Shown: piece after piece, positions 49,583-60,163 of the stretch
How the letters are laid out: every line of letters begins with the position of its first letter
How positions within the stretch are numbered: the first letter of the stretch is position 1
Assembly (NCBI RefSeq): GCF_001653195.1
Contig: NZ_JXBB01000004.1
Location: 1 to 64,000, forward strand
Direction of reading: 5' to 3'
Source: Hydrogenibacillus schlegelii
GTDB lineage: Bacteria; Bacillota; Bacilli; Thermicanales; DSM-22653
DNA length: 64,000 bases
Made by a program: the position numbers and the translations under genes
Notes under the pieces: generated by a model
Told to the model about the DNA's origin: nothing
Databases searched by the model: none
The model's input: only the letters and a program-made list of their open reading frames with translations

Positions 49583-51373
49583 GTGCGCGAAGCCAATCCC
49601 GCATTACGATCCCAGGAACTCGCGTATGAAACCGCGAGGAACGGCGAAACAACGGTCAAAGTCATCCGCAACGGTCGCGCGTACTACATACATAGCCCGT
49701 ATGATCCCGCTCGGGAGGCCCAGCGCTTTGCCGAGGTGATCCATCGGCCGGGGTTTTTGCACATCGTCATCGGTGCCGGGCTCGGCTACCTGCTTCCGGC
49801 GTTGCGCGTCCGGGCGACCGAAGACGATCGCTTTGTCTTGATCGAGCCGATGGCCGAACTTTACGCGCGCCTTCGGGCCTCTAATGTTCTGAAGAATCAC
49901 GGCGATGAGCGGATCAAAGTTTTTCAAGCGTCGCAACGTAACGAACTGCAGCGTTATCTAGGGCAGCTTTTTCACAATGGGTATCTGTCTCGCTTTCGCG
50001 TTGACGTCGCGCCCAATTATCGCCAGATCGCTGGCGACGAGATCGCCGAGCTGGAGCGTTGGCTTTTGGAGCTGGCCCGCATTCATCAGGTCGGCTTTAA
50101 CACGCTCATCAGCTTTTCATTGCAGTGGCATTACAATTACTTGCTCAACATGCGCCACGCCGCGCGTTCGACGCCGTTTAACGAATTTAAGGCGCGGTGG
50201 GACGTTCCGGCCATCATCCTCGCCGCCGGTCCTTCGCTGGCGCACGCATTGCCCGAGCTTCACTGGCTCCGCGAGCGCGCGCTGTTGATCGCTGCCGGTT
50301 CGGCGATTACGACGCTGGTCCGGTACGGCGTGCGGCCGCATCTCGTCGTTTCCGTCGACGGAATGCCGGCCAACCATGCTCATTTTCAACGCGTCCCTGA
50401 TCTCGATGTTCCGCTGTTTTATTCGCCGATGATCTATTATAAAATCTTAAGACAATACCGCGGGCCAAAGGTCGTCTTTCAAGTGGAGCAAACGCCGTTT
50501 CAAAAATGGTATAACGAAAAGCTCGGTTTTGATCCGGGCTTCGCCCATACCGGACCTTCGGTTGCCAACGTCGCTTTGGACCTGGCGAGGCAAATGACGT
50601 CCGGTCCGATCACTCTCGTCGGTCAAGATCTCGGTTATACGGGCGGATATTCCCATGCGCCCGACCATCCGCATCGCCGCGCGCTGGATGCTTTTGTTCA
50701 GGGGGGGAGAAAGCTTATCGAAGTCGAGGCCAACGACGGTTCGATGCTGACAACGGATTATGTCTACCTTTCGATGAAGCGCTGGTTTGAATCGTTTGTG
50801 GCGGTCCATCAACTCGGCGACCGCGTCTACAACAGCACCGCGCAGGGAGCGAAGATCGAAGGCGTTCCTTTTATACCGTTGAGCGAATTCGCGGAGCGCT
50901 ATGCGGATCAAAAAGTCGATCTGGATCGGGAGATTAAAGAAGTCATTCAAAAGCATAGACCGCCAATGCCGCCGAAGCTGGGATTGGACGAGGAATATGC
51001 TCTGTTGCATGCCGCCTCTGTCCCGATTCGGAAAGCCCGAAAGGCAGCCAGGGAGTTACACGATTTGATCAAGTCTGAGAGGCCAGACGTCAAGCAAGTC
51101 CAAAAGGTCGTTCGAAGACTTGATCGGCTCGACGCGGAGATCAGGTCGCGAACGGAGCTCGATGAGCTCTTGGGTTACCTCGTGTCCGTCTTGCATGAAA
51201 GAATACAAGCCGCTAATATTGAGTCAGATAGCGACGACGCAAGCGTGCGTGACGAGAAGATTGCGCAGAAAAACGTCCGCTTTTATACCGACCTGTACCG
51301 TGCCGTCCGGACGACTCGGTTGTTGTTATATTTCATTTCACGCAGAGGAGATTGCGATGGAACAAGAACTTAA
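49583..51373 (+). CDS. Maf-type (DUF115) motility accessory factor, probable flagellin glycosyltransferase
   Basis: This is a Maf/DUF115 protein, the family that transfers pseudaminic or legionaminic acid to flagellin. GTG 49583 has GGAGG upstream. The conserved central region is AIILAAGPSLAHALPELHWL, with LIAAGSAITTLVRYGVRPHL, VVSVDGMPANHAHF and later TGPSVANVALDLARQM, ITLVGQDLGYTGGYSHAPDH. An N-terminal region (FLHIVIGAGLGYLLPALRVR) resembles the Maf_N domain. The C-terminal 150 residues are helical. Lower GC than the flagellar genes. It is the first gene after hag, and the donor-sugar genes follow. The 3' end overlaps the next gene by 17 bases. Confidence 0.88.
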   Translation: MREANPALRSQELAYETARNGETTVKVIRNGRAYYIHSPYDPAREAQRFAEVIHRPGFLHIVIGAGLGYLLPALRVRATEDDRFVLIEPMAELYARLRASNVLKNHGDERIKVFQASQRNELQRYLGQLFHNGYLSRFRVDVAPNYRQIAGDEIAELERWLLELARIHQVGFNTLISFSLQWHYNYLLNMRHAARSTPFNEFKARWDVPAIILAAGPSLAHALPELHWLRERALLIAAGSAITTLVRYGVRPHLVVSVDGMPANHAHFQRVPDLDVPLFYSPMIYYKILRQYRGPKVVFQVEQTPFQKWYNEKLGFDPGFAHTGPSVANVALDLARQMTSGPITLVGQDLGYTGGYSHAPDHPHRRALDAFVQGGRKLIEVEANDGSMLTTDYVYLSMKRWFESFVAVHQLGDRVYNSTAQGAKIEGVPFIPLSEFAERYADQKVDLDREIKEVIQKHRPPMPPKLGLDEEYALLHAASVPIRKARKAARELHDLIKSERPDVKQVQKVVRRLDRLDAEIRSRTELDELLGYLVSVLHERIQAANIESDSDDASVRDEKIAQKNVRFYTDLYRAVRTTRLLLYFISRRGDCDGTRT

Positions 51374-51746
51374 AGCGTTGCTCGGCTCGCTTAAAGATTA
51401 TTTACCCAGACTCATCGCGGCGTGCGATACCGTCGCTGAGGAGATCAAGTTCGGGGATAAGGAAAAGGGCTATGCGACACTTGCGGCTGTTTTTGACGGC
51501 TTGTCGTGGGTGTATGATGCGCTCGGCGCAGTGGCGCGGGCCGTTCCGGAGGAGGTTGCCGAGCTTAACTGGCCGCGTGAGGCGGGGTATCTCGGTCAGC
51601 TCGAGCAGGCGCTCGTTGACCGAGATGATGTAATGGTGGCGGATGTCATCGTTTATGAAGTTCGCGAAGCAATGGTTGAGGCTCAAACGGCGGTGCATAT
51701 GCTTTATAAAAGACGAAGCGAACGACAACGAAGTGAACGACAATAA
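51357..51746 (+). CDS. Small helical protein of unknown function between maf and pseB
   Basis: This is a 129-residue protein starting at ATG 51357 (GAGGAG upstream) inside the end of the maf gene. It is all-helical and acidic, with MEQELKALLGSLKDYLPRLI, YATLAAVFDGLSWVYDALGA and a basic tail of repeated SERQ units (RRSERQRSERQ), which is a small tandem duplication. No known domain is recognised. The coupling to maf suggests a chaperone or adaptor for flagellin glycosylation, but this rests on position alone. Confidence 0.75.
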   Translation: MEQELKALLGSLKDYLPRLIAACDTVAEEIKFGDKEKGYATLAAVFDGLSWVYDALGAVARAVPEEVAELNWPREAGYLGQLEQALVDRDDVMVADVIVYEVREAMVEAQTAVHMLYKRRSERQRSERQ

Positions 51747-51757
51747 TCTACAATTAA

Positions 51758-53936
<2,179 letters not shown>

Positions 53937-53940
53937 TAAC

Positions 53941-54672
53941 ATGAACATCGTTGCAATTGTCCAAGCCCGCATGGGTTCGACGCGTTTCCCTGGCAAAGTC
54001 ATGCGCCCGGTGCTCGAAAAACCGCTTTTATTGCATGTTCTCGACCGTATCAACCGTGTTAAATCGATTCATCGAATTGTTGTGGCGACGACAGTGCACC
54101 AACAGGATGATCCGATCGACCGGCTTACTCGAGAACATGGCTATGATGTCTATCGTGGCTCTGAGGAAGATGTTCTTGATCGCTACTATCATGCTGCCCG
54201 CGCTCATGGAGCTGACGTCGTCGTTCGCATCACGGCTGATTGCCCGCTAATTGCGCCGTCGGTCATCGAGCAGGTTCTTGAATACTATCTCCGCGCGGAA
54301 GGTGCGTATGACTACGTTTCAAATACGCTTGAGCGAACCTATCCGCGCGGAATGGATACAGAAGTGTTTACGTTTGAAAGTCTTGAGGTAGCTTGGAAAG
54401 AAGCGCGAGATCCTGCATCCCGAGAGCACGTAACGCTTTATATTTATCGTCATCCTGATCGTTTTCGACTCGGTTCGGTGACGTATCCGCAGGATTTAAG
54501 TAGCTGGCGGCTTACGGTCGATACGATCGAGGATTTTGAACTCGTTAAGCGTGTGATAGAATCGTTATATCCACAAAAGCCGCGGTTTGATTTCGTAGAC
54601 ATCATCGATGTGCTTGAACGACATCCTGAATGGCGGAAGCTCAACCAACATATTCGGCAAAAGGAAGTATGA
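53941..54672 (+). CDS. pseF: CMP-nonulosonate cytidylyltransferase, PseF/SpsF-like
   Basis: This is a CTP-transferase-type protein expected to activate the finished sugar as a CMP derivative. The nucleotide-binding N terminus is VAIVQARMGSTRFPGKVMRP, followed by IVVATTVHQQDDPIDRL, DVVVRITADCPLIAPSVIEQ and EHVTLYIYRHPDRFRLGS. It belongs to the SpsF-like branch, which often occupies the PseF place in Bacillota clusters. ATG 53941 is four bases after the pseC stop. The length of 243 residues is normal. PseF is inferred from cluster order. Confidence 0.85.
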   Translation: MNIVAIVQARMGSTRFPGKVMRPVLEKPLLLHVLDRINRVKSIHRIVVATTVHQQDDPIDRLTREHGYDVYRGSEEDVLDRYYHAARAHGADVVVRITADCPLIAPSVIEQVLEYYLRAEGAYDYVSNTLERTYPRGMDTEVFTFESLEVAWKEARDPASREHVTLYIYRHPDRFRLGSVTYPQDLSSWRLTVDTIEDFELVKRVIESLYPQKPRFDFVDIIDVLERHPEWRKLNQHIRQKEV

Positions 54673-54675
54673 AAA

Positions 54676-56163
54676 ATGTTTATCATACGTGTGGATGCTT
54701 CTCCAATGATCGGAACGGGACACGCCATGCGCATGCTTGGCCTGACGCAATGGCTCAAAACGTCTGGGCAAGAAGTGCATATTATTGCTCACACGCTGCC
54801 CGAGTCAATTGAAGCGCGTTACGCCGAGGTAGGCGTAAGCGTAACACGTATCCCAACAGCGATCGGTGGTTTTGATGACGCCTTGATAACGGCAGGCATT
54901 GCCAAAGAACACGGCGCTGAATGGATCATTCTTGACGGGTATGGATTTACACCGGAATATCAACGGGTTCTTAAGGAAAAAGGGTTTAAGCTTCTGCTGA
55001 TGGACGATTATGCTCACTTACCTTATTACGTGGCCGATGTTATCGTCAATCAAAACTTATTTGCCGAACGATTAAATTACCGATGTGAATCGCCTTGTCG
55101 ATTATTGCTGGGCAGCCGTTATGTTCTTTTAAGAAAGGAATTTTGGCGGTGGCGACATCTCGACCGAAAGTTTTCGTTTCAAGTACGTAAGCTATTATTG
55201 ACAATGGGCGGAAGTGATTCGCAGAACCTAACTTCTAAGGTGCTCCAGGTTATCAAGCAGATTGACGGGTCATTAGAGATCAATGTCGTTATCGGTGCGA
55301 GTAATAGCTATCTCGACATTATCCAGGAATTAACGCGCGAAGTAGAAAAATGGGGTCATCGAGTTCGAATTAAAATAGATGTCAATAACATGCCGGCTCT
55401 CATGGCAGCATCGGATATAGCGATTACAGCAGGGGGAACGACGGTTTGGGAACTGGCCTTTATGGGAATTCCAATGTTGGTGATGGCAACACAAGAAAAT
55501 CAGTTGATGGTCTCACAGGCGGTTCATGAAGCGGGAATCGGGTACTATCTTGGCGAACATACAACGATCAGCGATGCGTTTATAAAAAAAATTATTCACA
55601 AAATAATGCGCTCGCCTTTATTGCGCCTAGAAATGGGAATGAAAGGACGAAAATTGATCGACGGATATGGAGTAGAGCGAATTGCCGCTGTATTACAAAA
55701 CAGGTCGTTTTTTATACGGAATGTCCATTGGAATGACGCTGTTCTGCTTTGGAAGTGGGCAAACGATAGAAGCATCCGATCTTCTTCCCTTAATCCAGAA
55801 CCGGTTTCTTGGGAAAACCATATTGAATGGTTTAATTCGAAGATGGCTGATCGTAACTATATCATGTGGATGGTTATGAATCAACAAGATCAGCCGATGG
55901 GGCTTGTTCGCTTTAATATTGTGGGAAGTGAAGCTGTCATTTCAGTCTTATTGGATCCTAAGTATCAAGGGCGGGGACTAGGACCTCAAATTATCCAGTA
56001 TGCATCTCGTCTATTAATAACGAAAAAAAGAGTAGATTGCATTCATGCATATATTAAACCAGACAATGAGAAATCTAATAGAGCATTTAAAAAGGCAGGT
56101 TATAAGTACTTGGGCGTTACCTCAATTGACGGCAAAACAACAGATCATTTCGTATATTCGTGA
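54676..56163 (+). CDS. pseG: PseG-PseH fusion: UDP-sugar hydrolase with C-terminal GNAT acetyltransferase
   Basis: Two steps of pseudaminic acid synthesis are joined in one protein of 495 residues. Residues 1-335 are PseG, a GT-B-like hydrolase: IRVDASPMIGTGHAMRMLGL, WIILDGYGFTPEYQRVL, LLMDDYAHLPYYVADVIVNQ, LLLTMGGSDSQN and ASDIAITAGGTTVWELAFMG. From about 345 a GNAT domain follows (FFIRNVHWNDAVLLWKWAND, ISVLLDPKYQGRGLGPQIIQ, YIKPDNEKSNRAFKKAGYKY), expected to do the PseH N-acetylation. Codon use becomes AT-rich towards the 3' end. It starts three bases after pseF. Confidence 0.92.
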   Translation: MFIIRVDASPMIGTGHAMRMLGLTQWLKTSGQEVHIIAHTLPESIEARYAEVGVSVTRIPTAIGGFDDALITAGIAKEHGAEWIILDGYGFTPEYQRVLKEKGFKLLLMDDYAHLPYYVADVIVNQNLFAERLNYRCESPCRLLLGSRYVLLRKEFWRWRHLDRKFSFQVRKLLLTMGGSDSQNLTSKVLQVIKQIDGSLEINVVIGASNSYLDIIQELTREVEKWGHRVRIKIDVNNMPALMAASDIAITAGGTTVWELAFMGIPMLVMATQENQLMVSQAVHEAGIGYYLGEHTTISDAFIKKIIHKIMRSPLLRLEMGMKGRKLIDGYGVERIAAVLQNRSFFIRNVHWNDAVLLWKWANDRSIRSSSLNPEPVSWENHIEWFNSKMADRNYIMWMVMNQQDQPMGLVRFNIVGSEAVISVLLDPKYQGRGLGPQIIQYASRLLITKKRVDCIHAYIKPDNEKSNRAFKKAGYKYLGVTSIDGKTTDHFVYS

Positions 56164-56271
56164 TGAAGCGTGCTTGATTGTGGGTTGTTACCAGTGATAA
56201 ACTTTTTACAAGCCAAAGCTAACTGGGCGCATCTCATGTGGTGATATTGTACTGGAGGGTGAAATCAGAAG

Positions 56272-57327
56272 ATGAGCTCCCTGATAAATATTGCGGGGCG
56301 GAGGATTGGCGCTGGAGAAGCTACATATATTATTGCCGAGATATCTGCCAACCACCAACAAGATTTTGATCAGGCGGTTAAGTTAATCTATGCCGCCAAG
56401 CAGGCAGGTGCCGACGCCGTTAAGTTGCAAACGTATACACCAGATACCATAACCATTCAATCCAGTCGCGAATATTTTCGTGTGAACAGCGGAACGTTGT
56501 GGGATGGAAAGACGCTATATGATCTTTACTCTGAAGCATATATGCCGTGGAAATGGCAACCAAAGTTAAAGCAAATTGCTGATACCATTGGAATTACTCT
56601 CTTCTCGACTCCTTTTGATGCTACGGCCGTTGATTTTTTAGAAAACGAAGTGGGAGTGCCGGCATATAAAATCGCCTCGTTTGAACTCGTTGATTTGCCT
56701 CTCATACGGAAGGTGGCAGCGACAGGGAAGCCCATTATTTTATCTACAGGGATGGCCACATTGGCAGAAATTGATGAGGCAGTCCAAACGGCACGCGCTG
56801 CCGGTGCTAAAGAAATCGCGCTGCTTCGTACGAATAGCGCTTATCCCGCGCCTCCGGAAGAAATGAATTTGCGTACGATCCCGCATATGCGTGATGCCTT
56901 TGGAGTCCCGGTCGGACTTTCCGACCATACGCTAGGGATCGCTGTTCCAGTAGCTGCCGTGGCGTTGGGGGCGAATATCATTGAGAAACATTTAACATTG
57001 TCAAGAAGTATTCCCGGTCCGGATAGCGCTTTTTCTCTTGAGCCGGATGAATTCAAAGCGATGGTGGAAGCTGTTCGGACGATTGAAAAAGCTCTGGGTG
57101 CCGTTCATTATGGCACGACATCAAGGGAAGAGTCGAGTCGAGCATTTCGCCGATCATTGTTTGTTGTAAAAGACATAAAAAAGGGGGAGACGTTTACCGA
57201 GTATCATGTTCGGAGCATTCGACCAGCGCATGGGCTTCACACACGGTACTACGATATAGTGCTCGGAAGGAAAGCAGCAAAGGATATTCCCGCAGGGATG
57301 CCACTTTCTTGGGATATGTTGGAATAG
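56272..57327 (+). CDS. pseI: Pseudaminic acid synthase, PseI/NeuB family
   Basis: PseI condenses the 6-deoxy di-N-acetyl hexose with phosphoenolpyruvate. The NeuB-type TIM barrel is clear: TYIIAEISANHQQDFDQAVK, AGADAVKLQTYTPDTITI, LFSTPFDATAVDFLENEVGV, KPIILSTGMATLAEIDEAV, LLRTNSAYPAPPEEMNLRTI and GLSDHTLGIAVPVAAVALGA. Near 283 the antifreeze-like SAF domain begins (RRSLFVVKDIKKGETFTEYH, VRSIRPAHGLHTRYYDIVLG). ATG 56272 follows GGAGGGTGA. It is separated from pseG by 108 bases. The IYAAKQAGADAVK region and cluster content fit pseudaminic rather than sialic acid synthesis. Confidence 0.92.
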   Translation: MSSLINIAGRRIGAGEATYIIAEISANHQQDFDQAVKLIYAAKQAGADAVKLQTYTPDTITIQSSREYFRVNSGTLWDGKTLYDLYSEAYMPWKWQPKLKQIADTIGITLFSTPFDATAVDFLENEVGVPAYKIASFELVDLPLIRKVAATGKPIILSTGMATLAEIDEAVQTARAAGAKEIALLRTNSAYPAPPEEMNLRTIPHMRDAFGVPVGLSDHTLGIAVPVAAVALGANIIEKHLTLSRSIPGPDSAFSLEPDEFKAMVEAVRTIEKALGAVHYGTTSREESSRAFRRSLFVVKDIKKGETFTEYHVRSIRPAHGLHTRYYDIVLGRKAAKDIPAGMPLSWDMLE

Positions 57328-57345
57328 AAAGGTTATAATTAGTAT

Positions 57346-59149
57346 AGTTGTTCGGCACTTCATTCCCGTTGAGCAAAAACGCTTGATCACAAAAAACAAG
57401 GGGTTACCTAAAAGGCCGGTGAATAACCCCATCGTTTTGAAGGAAAACTGAACTCATGGATCGAATTCATTCAATCAAAGCAAGCAAACATCCCTTTCTC
57501 AAAGGAGATTCAAACATGCGGCCTCGACGATGGACTTCCCATCAACCCAAATTGTTTCAGCACATTGATATGGAATCCCTCGTGCCACAAAATCACATCC
57601 TTCGCCAAATCGATCGCGTCTTGGACTTCTCTGCGATCCTGAGTGGGTCGCCCCGCTTTATTCGGAACGCACCGGCCGTCCGGTCGTCGATCCGGAACTC
57701 GTCATGCGGATCATCTTACTGTCTTACCTCTTCAATCACTCTGAGCGGGAACTCTTTCAAACGCTCCCCATGCACGCCGGTTATTTGTGGTTCTTAGGGC
57801 TCGATTTCGAATCTGTGCTTTACCCGGAGGCCGGGGGTCCGAGGCTTCCGGATCGCACGACCGTGGTCAAAACACGGAAACTTTGGCGCAGGCACGGCAT
57901 TTTTGAGAAAGCCATGCGCCATGTGGTGGATCAATGCATCGCCGCAGGGCTCGTTCAGCCGGAAGTGCATGTCGCGGTGGACGGCACCCTTGTCCGCGCC
58001 AATGCTTCCATCCACCGCTTAAAGCCCATCGTGCCGGCCCCCGTCGAGTCGCTCGACGCTTATTTGGCCCGGCTGGAGGAAGAAGATCGCTCGTTTTCCG
58101 ACGGCGGAGACGAAGACGACTCCTCTCCGTCCGACCCTCATCCCCCCGATCCGGGCCCGAACCTTTCATCCCCCGGCTCCCCTTCGGCTTCGTCGGGAAG
58201 GCCACCCAAGAAGCCGGGCGATTTTCGGGGGGAGCGGTTTTCCAACCGGACCCATCGGAGCATCACCGATCCGGATGCCCGCCTTGATCGAAAAAGCTCC
58301 GGCCAAGAAGCCCATTTGCGTTATCTCATTCATCACACGGTGGACACCCGCTCCTCCGTCATCTTGCGGACCCAGGCCAAGATCATCACGGGCACTGCGG
58401 AACGAGAGGCCGCCCTCGAAGCGTTGCTGGACATCCGGCGTGAGCACCCCTCTCTTCGCATTCAAAGCGTCTCCGGAGACGGTGGATATGCCGATACGGA
58501 AACGCTCGATCGGCTTTTGAAGATGGACGTCGTTCCCCTCATTCCCGTGCGATCGCTTCAAAAAGAAGCGCTCCCCGGGTGGCGCCGAGCCGTCCGGGAT
58601 CCGGAGAAAGCACGCAAAAGATGGAGCAAGATCAAGGCGGTACTCGTGCAAAGCATTGTTCGTCGCCTGAATGGTCAAACGCATTACCGAGCCAAACGGA
58701 CGCGACGCGTCGTCATTGAACGTCTTTTTGCCGAAGGCAAAGCGCAGCACGGCTTAAGCCGTGCTCGAAGCCGTGGCTTGGAAGCGATGCAAGAGCAAGC
58801 CATCCTGACAGCTGTAGTGCAGAATCTCAAACGATTAAGCCGGTATGTGCGGAAGCGCCCACAGACCGGGAGTTCCGTGTGCCTCAAACCGGCAGACGAA
58901 AGGCTCACAAAGGGAGCGGCCGCGTTTTTGACGGTTCTATTCGTTCGGACGTCAGACCTCGTCGGGCGAAGATGGTCGATCCGGTGGACTTCATTCACCA
59001 GCCTTTTAAAAAAGAATCGTGGAATCCCCCAAAACTGAAGATGGCCTGATGCAGGTCAGACCGAGATTCAGGCGCGGCGAAAAAGGCTCGAGCCAATCTG
59101 AAGTTGCTTCGCATGCCAATGGAGAGTAAAATGTTGGGAGAACAAAACT
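57346..59149 (+). mobile_element. IS1182-like insertion sequence (ends approximate)
   Basis: The transposase is flanked at about 57348 by TTGTTCGGCACTTCATT and at about 59130-59148 by a partial inverted match (its complement reads TTGTTCTCCCAACATTTT). The match is imperfect, so the boundaries are provisional. The length of about 1.8 kb is normal for the family. It separates the nonulosonate cluster from the CRISPR operon. A GGGGTTA/TAACCCC inverted repeat lies at about 57403-57433. Confidence 0.5.
57516..59038 (+). pseudogene. IS1182-family transposase, frameshifted
   Basis: ATG 57516 follows AAAGGAG and gives the expected N terminus (LFQHIDMESLVPQNHILRQI, DRVLDFS). At about 57635 the frame is lost by one base, and the remainder continues in the other frame to 59038 (PLYSERTGRPVVDPELVMRI, ILLSYLFNHSERELFQTLPM). 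Catalytic regions include HVAVDGTLVRANAS (first Asp), SVSGDGGYADTETLDRL (second Asp) and VIERLFAEGKAQHGLSRARS (Glu). An acidic/Pro/Ser-rich linker lies at about 58090-58200. No slippery motif is seen at the shift, so the element is probably inactive unless the shift is an error. Confidence 0.75.
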
Positions 59150-59178
59150 AGTCTCTAATAGTGGGAGGAGGTTCCAAA

Positions 59179-60147
59179 ATGAGTATTATTCACTTGAAAA
59201 GAGATGAGGAAGTGCTTTGGCATCGAGTTAAGAGATACGTGATCAATGGCCGCGAAACAACAACTGTGGACTTGAAAACTCAAATTGACTTAAAATCCGC
59301 CAGAGGAAAAGCAGAATTCATAAAAGATGTTACGGCAATAGCAAACAGCAGAATAAGCCCATCTGAAGGGGGAAGCGGAACAGGCTATATCATAATAGGC
59401 GTTAAGGACGAAGGCCAGTGCCCGAGAGAAAGCCAATCAAGTTATTTGGACTGTGTGGTCGGACTTTCGGAAGATATAAATCGTGATGAGTTGGAACGAC
59501 AAATGAATGAAATTCTCGCGAATTATAGCGACCCGCCTCCACGGGTGTCATTGGAAGTTATTCCATTGAATGAACATAAAAAAATCGGTGTGGTGGTGAT
59601 TACCCCCTTTAGAAGACCGCACAAGATCGTCAGGCCAATTGAACATCTTGAAAAAGAAGATGTGTTTATTCGGCGGGAAACAGCAACAGCCCGTGCAACG
59701 CCGGAGGAAATAATTTCCATGGCAAACCGTAGCGACGTTAAGAGAGCAATTGTCCTTAACCTAAGCAGTCACCCCTTGACGGCTCAACAAAAAGAAGAAC
59801 TTCTTGTAGATCATAAATTAGAGATAAGTGAATTGATCGAAGTAGGGATCCATTTTGACATTAACAGAGATATTACTGAACAAATAGATGATTTGCTTAA
59901 AAATAAAATCATGCTTGCATCAGATGAGTGGTCTTCGGAATCAGTTTACATTATTCCTCCCGGCCTTTCCGCTCCAACAATGGCCTTGCTTGCAGCAATT
60001 CATGGATTAAAAGGGCATTTTCCGAAGGTTATTTGGATTGGTGTGAAACCAGACGATGCTGGTTATCATGCAAGACACGTTATCGACTTACAAAACATAA
60101 GAGATAGATTTAGGGAAGAAAGGACAAGACAGGAAGTAAATCCGTGA
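59179..60147 (+). CDS. AlbA_2 (Schlafen-type) domain fused to a Csx15-like CRISPR-associated domain
   Basis: ATG 59179 has GGAGGAGG seven bases upstream. Residues 24-180 form an AlbA_2/Schlafen-type putative nucleic-acid-binding domain: TTVDLKTQIDLKSARGKAEF, IKDVTAIANSR, GTGYIIIGVKDEGQ, and VFIRRETATARATPEEIISM. No AAA domain follows. Residues 189-316 resemble Csx15: RAIVLNLSSHPLTAQQKEEL, then SVYIIPPGLSAPTMALLAAI, HGLKGHFPKVIWI and a VIDLQNIRDRF end. Csx15 is linked to type III CRISPR systems and has been proposed as a ring nuclease that degrades cyclic oligoadenylate. The gene is AT-rich and directly precedes a cas10 with an intact GGDD site. I infer a regulator or effector of the second-messenger signal. 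Confidence 0.78.
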   Translation: MSIIHLKRDEEVLWHRVKRYVINGRETTTVDLKTQIDLKSARGKAEFIKDVTAIANSRISPSEGGSGTGYIIIGVKDEGQCPRESQSSYLDCVVGLSEDINRDELERQMNEILANYSDPPPRVSLEVIPLNEHKKIGVVVITPFRRPHKIVRPIEHLEKEDVFIRRETATARATPEEIISMANRSDVKRAIVLNLSSHPLTAQQKEELLVDHKLEISELIEVGIHFDINRDITEQIDDLLKNKIMLASDEWSSESVYIIPPGLSAPTMALLAAIHGLKGHFPKVIWIGVKPDDAGYHARHVIDLQNIRDRFREERTRQEVNP

Positions 60148-60163
60148 AAAGTATGTGATAATC

